The notes beneath the pieces were generated by a model. The model searched no databases. It saw only the letters and a program-made list of their open reading frames with translations, and was not told the DNA's origin. Shown piece after piece: positions 52,280-63,042 of a stretch of DNA of 64,000 bases (positions are counted from its first letter, which is position 1; each line of letters starts with the position of its first letter). Both the position numbers and the translations under genes were made by a program. The stretch is taken from the NCBI RefSeq assembly GCF_030527965.1, contig NZ_JAUMZU010000014.1:16724-80723 (forward strand), written 5' to 3'. The stretch is from Neisseria sp. GTDB taxonomy: Bacteria; Pseudomonadota; Gammaproteobacteria; Burkholderiales; Neisseriaceae.

Positions 52280-54265
52280 TTATTCACTTCCTTGTAACGA
52301 CCAGTTTTCAAAAGAAATTATTTTGTCTTTTTTCCCAAGGATAATCAGGATGTCGTTCGGCTCTAAAACGAAATCCGGCGAATAATCGCGTATTTGACTG
52401 GTTTTTCGGCGTACGGCAGCCAGTTTGACGCCTGTTGAGGCCAAGGGTAAGGCGCCGATGTTTTTGCCGACTGCATAGGCTTCAGGCGGTAATGCGAAGG
52501 CATAGCGGTTGATGCCGTTGCTTTCGTGGAAGAAGTCTTCGTCTCCGTCGCTGCCGCTGATTAAACCTTCCAGAAGTTGATAGCGGCTGCGGCGTACGTT
52601 ACTGATGATTTGATAAACGCGTTGGTAAGAAAGCCCGCTGTTGACCATGGCAAACGAGGCGAGTGCGAGGCTGGCTTCTTTGGTGTCGGAGATGACTTCT
52701 TCCGCGCCCAAATCGGTGAATTTGGAAATGTAATCGTCTTCGGAGGCGCGTATGTAGACGGGCATGCTCGGGTGCAGATGCATGATGCTGTCGAGAATGT
52801 GTTCGCTTTCATGCATGTCGTGCAGGGTGATAATCACGGCTTGGGCGCGATTTAAACCGCCTGCTTCGAGGATTTCTTTGCGTTTGGCATCGCCAAATGC
52901 AACGGGTTCGCCCATGCCACGAGCCACTTTTACCCGCTCGACGTCTAAGTCTAAGGCGTAGTAAGGGATGTTTTCTTCGGCAAGGATGCGGCCGATATTT
53001 TGACCGCCGCGACCAAAGCCGATAATCAGGATGTGTTCGGATTTGCTCATGGTGTCAATCAGCATGTTTTGCAAATCGACTGCCTGCATGTCCCAACTCG
53101 GTTTGATAAGTTTTTTGATGACTTTGTCGCTGCCGTTGAGAATAAAGGGCGCGATAACCATAGAAATGAGAACGGCGGCCGTGGCGGCTTGCTCGAGATT
53201 GGTCGAAACTAGGCTTAGCTTGCTGCTGACGGCCAGAATCACGAAGCCGAATTCGCCGCCTTGGGCAAGGTAGAGGGCGGCTTTGAGGCTGTCGGCGGCG
53301 GTGTGCTTCATGCGCCATGCAATGATGAAGATGATAAGCGCTTTGAGCGGTATCAGAATGGCCAAGAGTATGAGAATAAGCTGGCTGTTGTCGACCAAGG
53401 CTTGCAGGTCGAGTTTCATACCAACGGTAATGAAGAAGAAGCCGAGCAGGATGTCGCGGAATGGGCGGATATCGTCTTCCACTTGGAAGCGGTATTCGGT
53501 TTCGGAAAGCAGCATGCCGGCAACGAAAGCACCTAAAGCCAGCGAGAGGCCTACCAGCTCGGTAAGGAAGGCGACGCCCAAGGTAACCAGCAAGACGTTA
53601 ATCATAAAGAGTTCGGAAGATTTACCTTGTGCGACCAAACGGAACCAAGGCGTCATCAGGCGGCTGCCGATGAAGAACAGAAGGCCTAAGGTAACCACCA
53701 TTTTGAGCGCTGCCAAGCTGAGCGCCAGCCAGAGATTGCTGTTGCCGTCGCCGGCCAATGCAGGCAGAAGAATCATCAAAGGAACGACGGCGATATCTTG
53801 CATCAGCAAAACGCCCATGGCCATTTGACCGTGCGGTTGGCCCAATTCGGTTTTTTCGGCAAGGATGCGGCTGACGATGGCTGTAGACGACATCACCAAT
53901 GCGCCGGCAACGGCCAGCGAGGCGGTAAAGCTGTTACCTTCGGTGGCGAACAGAATGATGCCGAGTACCGATGTGATGGTCAGGCCGATTTGCAAGCCGC
54001 CCAAACCAAATACGAGGCGGCGCATGGCTTTGAGTTTGGCCAGCGAGAATTCGAGCCCGATGCTGAACATCAGGAAAACGATGCCGATTTCGCCCAGATA
54101 ATCGGTGGCACTGCCTTGCGGTATCAGATGGAGCACGCCGGGGCCTGCAATAAAGCCGACCAGTAGATAACCGAGCATAGAAGGGATGTTGAAACGGCGG
54201 CAGACGATAACCGAGATAACGGCGGCCAGCAAGATGATAACGGCAGGGGCAAGCGAAATATGCAC
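52280..54265 (-). CDS. Kef-type K+/H+ antiporter with RCK domain
   Basis: 661 residues. Start is GTG (VHISLAPAVIILLAA); upstream sequence is not conserved. The CPA2 domain has about 12 membrane helices, with FMFSIGLEFSL and GALVMSSTAIVSRIL near the ion pathway. The cytosolic RCK/TrkA-N domain has IIGFGRGGQNIGRIL, and a TrkA-C domain ends the protein. These proteins protect against electrophiles by potassium efflux when glutathione-controlled. It resembles KefB but the KefC/KefB choice is uncertain. Confidence 0.87.
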   Translation of the reverse strand: MHISLAPAVIILLAAVISVIVCRRFNIPSMLGYLLVGFIAGPGVLHLIPQGSATDYLGEIGIVFLMFSIGLEFSLAKLKAMRRLVFGLGGLQIGLTITSVLGIILFATEGNSFTASLAVAGALVMSSTAIVSRILAEKTELGQPHGQMAMGVLLMQDIAVVPLMILLPALAGDGNSNLWLALSLAALKMVVTLGLLFFIGSRLMTPWFRLVAQGKSSELFMINVLLVTLGVAFLTELVGLSLALGAFVAGMLLSETEYRFQVEDDIRPFRDILLGFFFITVGMKLDLQALVDNSQLILILLAILIPLKALIIFIIAWRMKHTAADSLKAALYLAQGGEFGFVILAVSSKLSLVSTNLEQAATAAVLISMVIAPFILNGSDKVIKKLIKPSWDMQAVDLQNMLIDTMSKSEHILIIGFGRGGQNIGRILAEENIPYYALDLDVERVKVARGMGEPVAFGDAKRKEILEAGGLNRAQAVIITLHDMHESEHILDSIMHLHPSMPVYIRASEDDYISKFTDLGAEEVISDTKEASLALASFAMVNSGLSYQRVYQIISNVRRSRYQLLEGLISGSDGDEDFFHESNGINRYAFALPPEAYAVGKNIGALPLASTGVKLAAVRRKTSQIRDYSPDFVLEPNDILIILGKKDKIISFENWSLQGSE

Positions 54266-54317
54266 AATAGTTTTCCGATGGGTTTGCGAATATGAGGTAA
54301 TTTTTCGTGAATAGCGT

Positions 54318-54352
54318 AATGCCTGCCTGAAACGTTTTTTCAGACAGGCATT
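54318..54352. terminator. Degenerate DUS hairpin downstream of cysE
   Basis: AATGCCTGcCTGAAA pairs with TTTCAGACAGGCATT apart from one mismatch. It lies between cysE and the antiporter gene. A single DUS also lies at 54426-54440. Confidence 0.6.
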
Positions 54353-54442
54353 GATTATAAGGCAAGCAGGCTTGGGTCGCAAAAATTGGTATGCTTGTTA
54401 GGCAATTCGACGATAAGCGGTTGTTTCAGACAGGCATTCAGC

Positions 54443-55237
54443 TTAAATTGAATAGAAGAAAGCGATATTCTGATCCATATCGGCAGCGGGCACATTTTGA
54501 GCTTTGCCGACGGATTTGGCCGGTACGCCCACCACGGTGGTGTGCGGTTCGACATGGTTTACCACGACGCTGCCTGCACCGATTTTGGCGCATTCTCCGA
54601 TGGAGATGTTGCCCAATATGGAGGCATTGGCGCCTATCATCACGCCGCTGCCGATTTTCGGGTGGCGGTCGCCGCTTTCTTTGCCGGAGCCGCCGAGTGT
54701 TACGCCGTGCAGGATGGAAATATCGTCGCCCAACACAGCGGTTTCGCCAACCACGACGCCGGTGCCGTGGTCTATCATAATGCCTTGTCCGAAACGGGCG
54801 GCAGGATGGATGTCGACGCCGAATACTTCAGACGAGCGGTTTTGCAGAAAATAAGCCAGCGTTTTGCGGTCGTTTTCCCACAGCCAATGGTTGATGCGGT
54901 GGGCTTGAATGGCGTGGAAGCCTTTGAAATAGAGTAGCGGCAGGCAGTATTGGTCGCAGGCCGGATCGCGGTCGTAATAAGCGGCGATGTCGGCCTGCAT
55001 GGCTTGAGAAATCGACGGATCGCTTTCCAGGGCGCGAACGTAAATTTCAAACAGGGCGCGCGAATCCATCGTGGTGCTGGAAAGTTTGCTGGAAAGATGA
55101 AACGCCAAAACGCGGTCGAGACTGCTGTGGCGAAGTACGGTCAGGTGGAGGAAACTGGCCAGCATCGGCTCCGCCGCTGCCGCAACAGCGGTTTCGTTAC
55201 GAATGGTTTGCCAGAGGTCGAAAGGTTTGTTTTCCAT
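54443..55237 (-). CDS. cysE: Serine O-acetyltransferase
   Basis: 264 residues. First step of cysteine synthesis. The N-terminal helical domain (FDLWQTIRNETAVAAAAEPMLASFLH) is followed by a left-handed beta helix of hexapeptide repeats with IMIDHGTGVVVGETAVLGDDISILHGVTLGG, the catalytic Asp/His region. The tail (AADMDQNIAFFYSI) ends in Ile, as needed for docking into CysK. Monocistronic, divergent from dapE. Confidence 0.96.
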   Translation of the reverse strand: MENKPFDLWQTIRNETAVAAAAEPMLASFLHLTVLRHSSLDRVLAFHLSSKLSSTTMDSRALFEIYVRALESDPSISQAMQADIAAYYDRDPACDQYCLPLLYFKGFHAIQAHRINHWLWENDRKTLAYFLQNRSSEVFGVDIHPAARFGQGIMIDHGTGVVVGETAVLGDDISILHGVTLGGSGKESGDRHPKIGSGVMIGANASILGNISIGECAKIGAGSVVVNHVEPHTTVVGVPAKSVGKAQNVPAADMDQNIAFFYSI

Positions 55238-55454
55238 TTTCAGACAGGCCTTTTCATTGGTGTGGGTAGGTCGATTGTAACGGAATGAGTTTTTTTGACA
55301 AGTTTTGTGATGTTTCGTTTCAAATAGGGCATCAAGTCAAAATGGTGAAAGTGAGATAAATATTTGAGTTGATGATATGGTGTGGCGTGATGAGGTTTGA
55401 AAGTATCGTTGGCCATTTATTGATGCAGTCTGTAATGCCTGTCTGAAACAAAGC

Positions 55455-55463
55455 TGATACAAT
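55455..55463 (+). promoter_or_regulatory. Extended -10 promoter for dapE
   Basis: TGATACAAT lies 33 bases before the start codon, just after a DUS that occupies the -35 area. Confidence 0.45.
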
Positions 55464-55480
55464 TCTGCTCTTGATTTTAA

Positions 55481-56629
<1,149 letters not shown>

Positions 56630-56665
56630 CTTGATTAAAAAATGCCTGTCTGAAAAGGCCGATTG

Positions 56666-57472
56666 ATGATTGCCGAACGCACAAACCGCATTTTGCGCCT
56701 GCAGCAGGGCCGGCTTACGGAAACGGAAGACCATATTGCCGAAGAAGCAATGGTGGCGCTGGTATACAACGGCATTTCCCATGTTGTATTGATGGCAACA
56801 CCGCAGGATTTGCCCGAGCTGGCTTTGGGCTTCAGCTTAAGCGAAGGCATTTTGCAAACACCTGCCCAGCTTTACGGTATTGAGATACAAGAAAGCTGTA
56901 ACGGCTTCTCCGTGCACATGGAAATCGCCGCGGCACGTTTTACCGCCTTGAAAACGCGCCGCCGCAATATGAGCGGCCGCACGGGGTGCGGCTTATGCGG
57001 CATCGACAGTTTGGCGGCGGCGATGCCGGACATTCGGGTCGTCGGCCGTGGCTCTGTCATTGAGGCATCGCATATCGAGCAAGCTCTCGGCCAGCTTGAT
57101 GACCGACAGCCTTTGCGCGGGTTGACCGGTGCCACGCACAGCGCGGCTTGGGTGGAAAACGGTCGGATTGTGTGCCTGTTTGAAGATGTTGGGCGGCATA
57201 ATGCGTTAGACAAGCTCATCGGCCATTTGATGAAAAGTCAATATGACCTGAGCGAAGGTTTTGTTATCGTATCCAGCCGCGCCAGCTATGAAATGGTGGC
57301 GAAAACCGCCGCTTGCGGCATCGGTTGTTTGGTTGCCGTTTCCGCACCGACCGCCTTGGCGATAGATTTGGCCGAAAAAGCCAATTTAACCTTGATAGGC
57401 TTCGCCCGACCAGACAGGCAAACGGTTTACACCCATGAGCATTACATCCGAACACAAATAAACCAAGACTAA
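56666..57472 (+). CDS. fdhD: Formate dehydrogenase accessory sulfurtransferase FdhD
   Basis: 268 residues. Transfers sulfur to the molybdenum cofactor of formate dehydrogenase. The catalytic pair is Cys108/Cys111 in RTGCGLCG, and the FdhD signature LFEDVGRHNALDKLIG is present. Start ATG 56666; an upstream TTG adds one residue. A DUS precedes the gene. fdhE follows after 19 bases, so they form an operon. Confidence 0.93.
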   Translation: MIAERTNRILRLQQGRLTETEDHIAEEAMVALVYNGISHVVLMATPQDLPELALGFSLSEGILQTPAQLYGIEIQESCNGFSVHMEIAAARFTALKTRRRNMSGRTGCGLCGIDSLAAAMPDIRVVGRGSVIEASHIEQALGQLDDRQPLRGLTGATHSAAWVENGRIVCLFEDVGRHNALDKLIGHLMKSQYDLSEGFVIVSSRASYEMVAKTAACGIGCLVAVSAPTALAIDLAEKANLTLIGFARPDRQTVYTHEHYIRTQINQD

Positions 57473-57491
57473 AAACATAAAGCACATCCCA

Positions 57492-58382
57492 ATGGAAACG
57501 AACCCGACTACCCATAAAATCGAACGCAATTTTTTTCATATTCCCTTTTTTTTGCCACCTGAAGCCAATGTATTTCAAGAGCGTAGCGTGCGCTTTCAGG
57601 AGCTTGCCGCAGAAGATAATAGTGAATGGCGGCATTATCTTTCTTTGCTGGCTGTTTTAACGGCGGCGCAGCAAAAGATATTGGATGTTGGCGGCATTAG
57701 GATGCCAAGCCGGCCGTATGCGAATACTTTGCTGCCCGAAGCTTCGGAAGGCGAGGTGCCGCCGGATTTTTATACCGTGCTGCACAAAATTTTGCAGGAA
57801 GTGGCGGGTCAAATAAGTGCTGAAGTTGAATCGGCTTTGCAAGGCTTGGCCGCGCTGCCGCAACAACAGGCGGAAGCCTTGGCAGCTCGAGTGTTGAAAG
57901 ATGAAGCACAGGATGATGATGCGCCTTATAAAATATGGATACACGCCGCTTTGCAGGTTATCTGGACGGCTTGGGCGCAGGGGTTGACTGAAGACGATGT
58001 ACCGCCGCGGGAAGAGCGCAGCATTTGCCCGTGTTGCGGCACTGATGCGGTTGCCAGCGTCGTTTTGCAAAAAAGCGATTTGCACAATCTGCGTTATTTG
58101 CATTGCCCGATGTGCAACAGCCGTTGGCATGCCTTGCGCGCCAAATGTACTTTCTGCGGCGATCAATCGGGCATCAGCTTGCAAGAAATTGAGGCACAAA
58201 GCGGTGTATTGAATGGTGCGCGAGCCGAAAGTTGCGATAAGTGCCATGCCTATCGCAAAATGGTTATGCTAACCAAGCAACAATACGCCGACCCGATTGC
58301 CGATGATTTGGCTTCGCTGACCTTGGATATTCTGGTGGGCGAAAACGGTTACCGGCGCGGCGGCGGCAATCCTTTTTTATAA
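57492..58382 (+). CDS. fdhE: Formate dehydrogenase accessory protein FdhE
   Basis: 296 residues. Needed for assembly of respiratory formate dehydrogenase. Four CxxC pairs in the C-terminal half (CPCCGTD, CPMCNSR, CTFCGDQ, CDKCHAY) form two rubredoxin-like folds, and the N-terminal half is helical. Located next to fdhD, but no formate dehydrogenase structural gene lies in the window. Confidence 0.93.
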   Translation: METNPTTHKIERNFFHIPFFLPPEANVFQERSVRFQELAAEDNSEWRHYLSLLAVLTAAQQKILDVGGIRMPSRPYANTLLPEASEGEVPPDFYTVLHKILQEVAGQISAEVESALQGLAALPQQQAEALAARVLKDEAQDDDAPYKIWIHAALQVIWTAWAQGLTEDDVPPREERSICPCCGTDAVASVVLQKSDLHNLRYLHCPMCNSRWHALRAKCTFCGDQSGISLQEIEAQSGVLNGARAESCDKCHAYRKMVMLTKQQYADPIADDLASLTLDILVGENGYRRGGGNPFL

Positions 58383-58421
58383 GAAGAAAAGGGTCATTGC
58401 TTTGCCATTGCGCAGTGAAGC

Positions 58422-58455
58422 AAAAAGCCTGTCTGAATGTTCAGACAGGCTTTTT
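58422..58455. terminator. DUS hairpin between convergent fdhE and the ABC operon
   Basis: AAAAAGCCTGTCTGAA and its complement (16 bp) with a two-base loop; T runs on both strands. Confidence 0.85.
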
Positions 58456-58539
58456 AAGGTTTAGATGGGGCTTGTATATTAGATACGTGATTTAGCGTAG
58501 GCTTGTATTTCAAAATGCCCAGCTTCAAGCCCGTCATTT

Positions 58540-59292
58540 TTATACTTGCGCCTGAATCTGTTGCAGAAAACGGCGCGTGCGTTCATGTTGCGGGCGATGG
58601 AATAAATCTGAAGGTGCACCTTGCTCTACAATAACGCCGCCGTCCATTACCACCACCAAATCGGCCACTTCCATCGCAAATTTGATTTCATGAGTAACTA
58701 CAACCATTGTCCAGCCTTCGTTTGCCAAGGTTTTTATGGTATTCAATACTTCCTGAACCAGCTCGGGATCCAGCGCAGAGGTTGGTTCGTCAAACAACAT
58801 CAGGTCGGGTCGGATGGCAAGGGCGCGGGCGATGCCGACGCGCTGTTGCTGGCCACCGGAGAGTTGGAAAGGGTAGAGATCGGTTTTATCGCCCAAACCG
58901 ACTTTTTCCAATAATTGCACTGCTTCCGTACGCGCTTCGGATAGCGGTTTGCCTTGTACGGCGACCGGCCCTTCCATCACGTTTTCCAAGGCAGTTTTAT
59001 GTGGAAACAGATTGTATTGCTGAAATACCATGCCCGATTTGCGACGCAAAGCTAAAATGGTTTTCTTATCGGGTTTACTGGAAAAATCGACGCTCAATGG
59101 CGTGTTACCGTCGAATTTTATCGTACCCGCTTCCGGCATTTCCAAAGCGTTAAGACAGCGCAGGAAGGTGGTTTTCCCTGAACCGGAAGGCCCTAGAATG
59201 ACTACTACGCGGCCCTTTTCGATGTTTAAATCGATGCCGTGCAGAATGGGGTTGTTGCCGAAGGTTTTACGGATGTTTCTGATTTCTATCAT
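58540..59292 (-). CDS. Polar amino-acid ABC transporter ATP-binding protein
   Basis: 250 residues. Walker [12 protein letters not shown], signature [19 protein letters not shown] and Walker [17 protein letters not shown]. Third gene of the leftward operon, nine bases after the permease. The family includes GlnQ and cystine TcyN; the substrate is not determined by sequence. Confidence 0.93.
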   Translation of the reverse strand: MIEIRNIRKTFGNNPILHGIDLNIEKGRVVVILGPSGSGKTTFLRCLNALEMPEAGTIKFDGNTPLSVDFSSKPDKKTILALRRKSGMVFQQYNLFPHKTALENVMEGPVAVQGKPLSEARTEAVQLLEKVGLGDKTDLYPFQLSGGQQQRVGIARALAIRPDLMLFDEPTSALDPELVQEVLNTIKTLANEGWTMVVVTHEIKFAMEVADLVVVMDGGVIVEQGAPSDLFHRPQHERTRRFLQQIQAQV

Positions 59293-59301
59293 TCCGCCTC
59301 C

Positions 59302-59985
59302 TTATTTCGCCACGTATCGGTCAAGTCGTTTTTCCATTTTGCTTTGCATGTAAGTTAAAACGGTGCAAACTACCCAGTAAATCAAACCGGCTTCAGTGTA
59401 AATCAGGATAAATTCATAATTGCGCGCCACAATAATCTGCGAGACTTTCATCAATTCAGAAATTAACACCAAAGATGCCAGCGAAGTTTCTTTAACCAAA
59501 CCTACGAAGGTGTTGGATAAAGGCGGCACGGCTACGCGCAGCGCTTGCGGCAAAATAACGCGGCGAAACGTTTGCATGTAGGTCATGCCGATGGTAAAGC
59601 CGGCTTCCCATTGGCCTTTCGGAATCGAAAGAATGGCCGAGCGCACGGTTTCTGAGGCATAAGCGCCGATGTTTAAAGAAAAGGCGATGATTGCGGTAGG
59701 CACAGGATCAAGCTTCATGCCGATTTCCGGCAAGCCGTAGAAAATGATGAATAATTGCAGCATCAACGGCGTGCCGCGGATAACCGATACATAAAAGCGG
59801 ACGATGCCGTAAACCAGCTTGTGGAATACGCCTTCACGCGGTATCACTCTGATTAAGGCCACGGCTAAGGCAATCAGCAGGCCGATGATAAATGAAGCGA
59901 TGGAAAGCGGAATGGTATATACCAAAGCCGCTTTCAATAAAGGCCAAAACGCGTCAATGACGATTTGGGCCTTAGCTTCGTTCAT
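59302..59985 (-). CDS. Polar amino-acid ABC transporter permease
   Basis: 227 residues from the ATG at 59985. Several transmembrane segments, with the EAA loop [51 protein letters not shown] at 60030 would overlap the preceding gene. Together with the neighbours it imports a polar amino acid, perhaps cystine or cysteine in Neisseria. Confidence 0.9.
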   Translation of the reverse strand: MNEAKAQIVIDAFWPLLKAALVYTIPLSIASFIIGLLIALAVALIRVIPREGVFHKLVYGIVRFYVSVIRGTPLMLQLFIIFYGLPEIGMKLDPVPTAIIAFSLNIGAYASETVRSAILSIPKGQWEAGFTIGMTYMQTFRRVILPQALRVAVPPLSNTFVGLVKETSLASLVLISELMKVSQIIVARNYEFILIYTEAGLIYWVVCTVLTYMQSKMEKRLDRYVAK

Positions 59986-60007
59986 AAACGGCAGAGCCGC
60001 CAGAAGA

Positions 60008-60835
60008 TTATTGAACACTGATGTCTTCACCGAAAAATTGTTCGCTTAGCTTTTTCAAGGTGCCGTCTTTTTTCAATTCGGTCATCGCTTCGTTCACTTT
60101 GGCTACCGCTGCATCTTCGCCTTTGCGGAAAATCAAGCCGGAACCCAACAGTTCGCTTTTATCCGCCACCAGTTTGATTTCCAAACCGCTGTCGCTGTGT
60201 TTTTTCAGATAATCGAGAATGGCGAGATTGTCGTTTAGAGTTAAGTCGACGCGTTTTTGCTTAACCAATTCGATGGCTTGTGCCATGCCGTCTACGCCGG
60301 TGATTTTTGCACCGTATTTTTCGGCCATTTCACGGTAATTGCTGGTAAGCGACTGAGCAGCATCCAGGCCTTTCAGGTCGGCCCATGATTTGAGGCGGTT
60401 GTCGTCTTTGCGTGCCAGGGCAGCGGGGCCGCTCCAGCTGTAAGGTTCCGATTTGTCGTATTTGGCTTGGCGCTCGGGTGTGGTCAGGCTGACTTGGTTG
60501 GCCACGATGTCGAAGCGTTTGGCATCCAATCCGGCCAGCATCGCATCCCACTGGGTTTCTTTGAAATCGACTTTTACGCCCAGTTTTTCGGCTACGGCGC
60601 GGGTTACTTCCACATCGTAGCCGGTTAATTTGCCGCTTTCGTCATGGTAGGTAAACGGCGCGTAAGTACCTTCGGTGCCGATGGTAATGGTGCCTTTTTG
60701 ATTGATGCGGTCGATTAATGAGGCATCTTGGCTGACGGCAGCCGTGCCCGATGCGGCGAGGGTGTCGGTGCTATTTTTGCCGCAGGCGGCTAAGGCTAAG
60801 GCCGCAGTGGCGGCCAATGCAAATTTTTTCAACAT
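60008..60835 (-). CDS. Polar amino-acid ABC transporter substrate-binding lipoprotein
   Basis: 275 residues. Lipoprotein signal with Cys18 (LALAACGKN). [31 protein letters not shown] is the family 3 solute-binding signature. It is the first gene of the operon, which continues to permease and ATPase. The neighbourhood and family resemble Neisseria cystine/cysteine-type importers, but the ligand is inferred. Confidence 0.9.
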   Translation of the reverse strand: MLKKFALAATAALALAACGKNSTDTLAASGTAAVSQDASLIDRINQKGTITIGTEGTYAPFTYHDESGKLTGYDVEVTRAVAEKLGVKVDFKETQWDAMLAGLDAKRFDIVANQVSLTTPERQAKYDKSEPYSWSGPAALARKDDNRLKSWADLKGLDAAQSLTSNYREMAEKYGAKITGVDGMAQAIELVKQKRVDLTLNDNLAILDYLKKHSDSGLEIKLVADKSELLGSGLIFRKGEDAAVAKVNEAMTELKKDGTLKKLSEQFFGEDISVQ

Positions 60836-60920
60836 GATGGTTCTCCGGTTAAGTAAGACGCGGTGGTGTGTAAAAGTTTATTTTACCTGAAGCGCTACGC
60901 TATAAAAAGGGCTTGCATTC

Positions 60921-60964
60921 TAATGCCTGACTGAAACGTGTTTTTGTTTTTCAGACAGGCATTA
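60921..60964. terminator. Degenerate DUS hairpin downstream of pyrC
   Basis: TAATGCCTGaCTGAA and TTCAGACAGGCATTA face each other across a spacer. One arm is a variant uptake sequence. Confidence 0.55.
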
Positions 60965-60991
60965 ACTTATTTTAAACAAACGGCAGGTGTT

Positions 60992-62032
60992 TTAGTAAGA
61001 ATATTCGACCCGCCAACCGACTTCGCCGCCCGCTCGCATGGGCACAAGTTCGGCGTCGCCAAACGGCACGCTGGCGGGAACGGGGCTGCGTTCTTTGATT
61101 AATGTGATGGTGCGCGGATTTTCGGGCAGGCCGTAAAAGCGGGCGCCGTTGCGGGAAGAGAAGGCTTCCAGTTTGTCGAGCGCACCGGCCTTGTCGAATA
61201 CTTCGGCATAAAATTCGATGGCGTTGATGGCGCTGAACATGCCTGCGCAGCCGCAGGCGTTTTCTTTGGCGTGCTGGGGATGGGGCGCGGAATCGGTGCC
61301 GAGGAAAAATTTATGCGCGTACGGGCCGGTAATGGCGGCAACCAGTGCGGCGCGGTGGGTTTCGCGTTTCAAAACGGGCAGGCAGTAATGATGGGGGCGG
61401 ACGCCGCCGACCAGCAGGTCGTTGCGGTTGAGCAGTAAATGTTGCGGGGTAACGGTTGCGGCAACGCGGTCGTCTGCTTGGCAGACCAGTTCGGCGGCAT
61501 CGGCGGTGGTAATGTGTTCGAAGACCACTTTCAAACCGGGCACTTTCTCTAATACCGGTTTCATCACGCGTTCGATAAACACGGCTTCTCGGTCGAAAAT
61601 GTCGATTTTAGGGTCGGTTACTTCGCCGTGAACCAAAAACAGAACGCCTTCTTCCGCCATGGTTTCGAGCACCGGCAAGAGTTTGAACAAATCGGTTACG
61701 CCGGAATCAGAGTTGGTGGTGGCGCCGGCCGGATAGAGTTTGAATGCGACAATGCCGGCGGCTTTGGCTTCTCGAACGGTTTCGGGCGTGGTGTTGTCGG
61801 TTAAATACAGCGACATCAGCGGCTGGAACGGCAAGCCGTCGGGAATGGCGTCTATAATCTGTTGTTTATAAACCAATGCTTGTGATACGCCGGTAATTGG
61901 CGGTTTGAGGTTGGGCATAATCAGCGCGCGCCCCATCTGCCGCGCGGTATAAGGCACAACGGATTGAAGCGCGGCGCCGTCGCGTACATGCAGATGGAAA
62001 TCGTCGGGCTGGATAATGGTAAGGGTTTGCAT
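60992..62032 (-). CDS. pyrC: Dihydroorotase
   Basis: 346 residues, class II (E. coli type). His13 and His15 in [10 protein letters not shown] bind zinc, and Lys98 in [13 protein letters not shown] is the likely carboxylated bridge. Third step of pyrimidine synthesis. Separated from the TusA-like gene upstream by a DUS hairpin. Confidence 0.96.
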   Translation of the reverse strand: MQTLTIIQPDDFHLHVRDGAALQSVVPYTARQMGRALIMPNLKPPITGVSQALVYKQQIIDAIPDGLPFQPLMSLYLTDNTTPETVREAKAAGIVAFKLYPAGATTNSDSGVTDLFKLLPVLETMAEEGVLFLVHGEVTDPKIDIFDREAVFIERVMKPVLEKVPGLKVVFEHITTADAAELVCQADDRVAATVTPQHLLLNRNDLLVGGVRPHHYCLPVLKRETHRAALVAAITGPYAHKFFLGTDSAPHPQHAKENACGCAGMFSAINAIEFYAEVFDKAGALDKLEAFSSRNGARFYGLPENPRTITLIKERSPVPASVPFGDAELVPMRAGGEVGWRVEYSY

Positions 62033-62067
62033 GGGATTCCTTTTCGGATTGGGTTCGATTTCGGCTT

Positions 62068-62095
62068 TTCAGACAGGCATTGATGCCTGTCTGAA
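62068..62095. terminator. DUS hairpin between the TusA-like gene and pyrC
   Basis: TTCAGACAGGCAT and its complement (13 bp) with a two-base loop. Confidence 0.7.
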
Positions 62096-62098
62096 CAA

Positions 62099-62326
62099 TT
62101 ATTTGTGTTTTACGACGAGTTTGAATATGCCGTTTTCCAATGTTTCTGAAGCAAGAAGCGCATGGCCGGTTTGGCGGCAGAATGCGGCGAAATCGTCGGG
62201 CGCACCCGAATCGGTAGCCAGTACGGTCAGGAGATCGCCTGTTGCGAGCTCGGCCAGGGCTTTTTTGGCTTTTAAAATTGGCAAAGGGCATCTCAGGCCG
62301 GTGACGTCCAAGGTTTGTTCGGTCAT
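62099..62326 (-). CDS. TusA/YedF/SirA-family sulfurtransferase
   Basis: 75 residues. DVTGLRCPLPILKAKKAL carries the CPxP motif, with Cys13 as the persulfide site. These small proteins relay sulfur to tRNA thiolation or other acceptors. Start at MTEQTLDVT; an upstream ATG would add eight residues. Which subgroup it belongs to is uncertain. Confidence 0.88.
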   Translation of the reverse strand: MTEQTLDVTGLRCPLPILKAKKALAELATGDLLTVLATDSGAPDDFAAFCRQTGHALLASETLENGIFKLVVKHK

Positions 62327-62429
62327 GTTAAGTGTTCCTTTATCAGACAAGCTGATATTATAGCTTGTTTCGTTGTGTGGTTTAAGAATGCTACAATGCG
62401 TTTCCCTGTTTGTTCCTGCAAGGAAAACT

Positions 62430-63020
62430 ATGTACCGTTTTGTTCTGTTGCTGGCATTAGCCGCGCCCGTTGCCGCTTTTGCCGTGCCCCGAAGTGAAAA
62501 AGACAGCCAAGTGAATACGCGCTATATTGAGCGCAACCCGCAAGATGCCGACGAGCGCTTTAAAGAGGCGGAAACGGAATTGCCGCCGTTGCCCGATAAT
62601 AACGCTCAGTGGTTTGACTTGTATGTATCGCCCGATTTTACCCAGAAGCCGAAGATTGATCTGAATAGTATTGTGTTGGCGCCCGACGGCACTGTGCGTT
62701 ATACCCTGAACGTTCAGTCTGCCAGCGGTTACGACAATCTGACGGCCGAAGGTTTGTATTGTGCCGAAGCAACCTTCAATACCAAGAAAAAGTCGTCTTA
62801 TAAAATTTACGGTTATGGTGATACGGTTAACCATCGCTGGATTCAACCGCGTAACCCACAATGGCGCGACATCGGCGCCATTCTGAACAGCGCCGATCCG
62901 GTACGCGGCACGCTTTATCGCGCTTTCTGCGAAGACGGATTGCCCGGCAGCCGAGAGAAATTAATCGAGCGCTTGAAAGCGCGTTCGGGTACCCATTCCA
63001 AATTTCATTGGACCAAATAA
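62430..63020 (+). CDS. CNP1-like exported protein
   Basis: 196 residues. Signal peptide (MYRFVLLLALAAPVAAFA) then a globular domain with WFDLYVSPDF, GTVRYTLNVQSASGYDNLTAEGLYC and YRAFCEDGLPG, typical of the CNP1-like family. The two Cys may pair. Function unknown. Start set at 62430 for the signal peptide; the frame is open upstream. Confidence 0.82.
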   Translation: MYRFVLLLALAAPVAAFAVPRSEKDSQVNTRYIERNPQDADERFKEAETELPPLPDNNAQWFDLYVSPDFTQKPKIDLNSIVLAPDGTVRYTLNVQSASGYDNLTAEGLYCAEATFNTKKKSSYKIYGYGDTVNHRWIQPRNPQWRDIGAILNSADPVRGTLYRAFCEDGLPGSREKLIERLKARSGTHSKFHWTK

Positions 63021-63042
63021 ACAGCCTTCTGCATAGCCTGCC

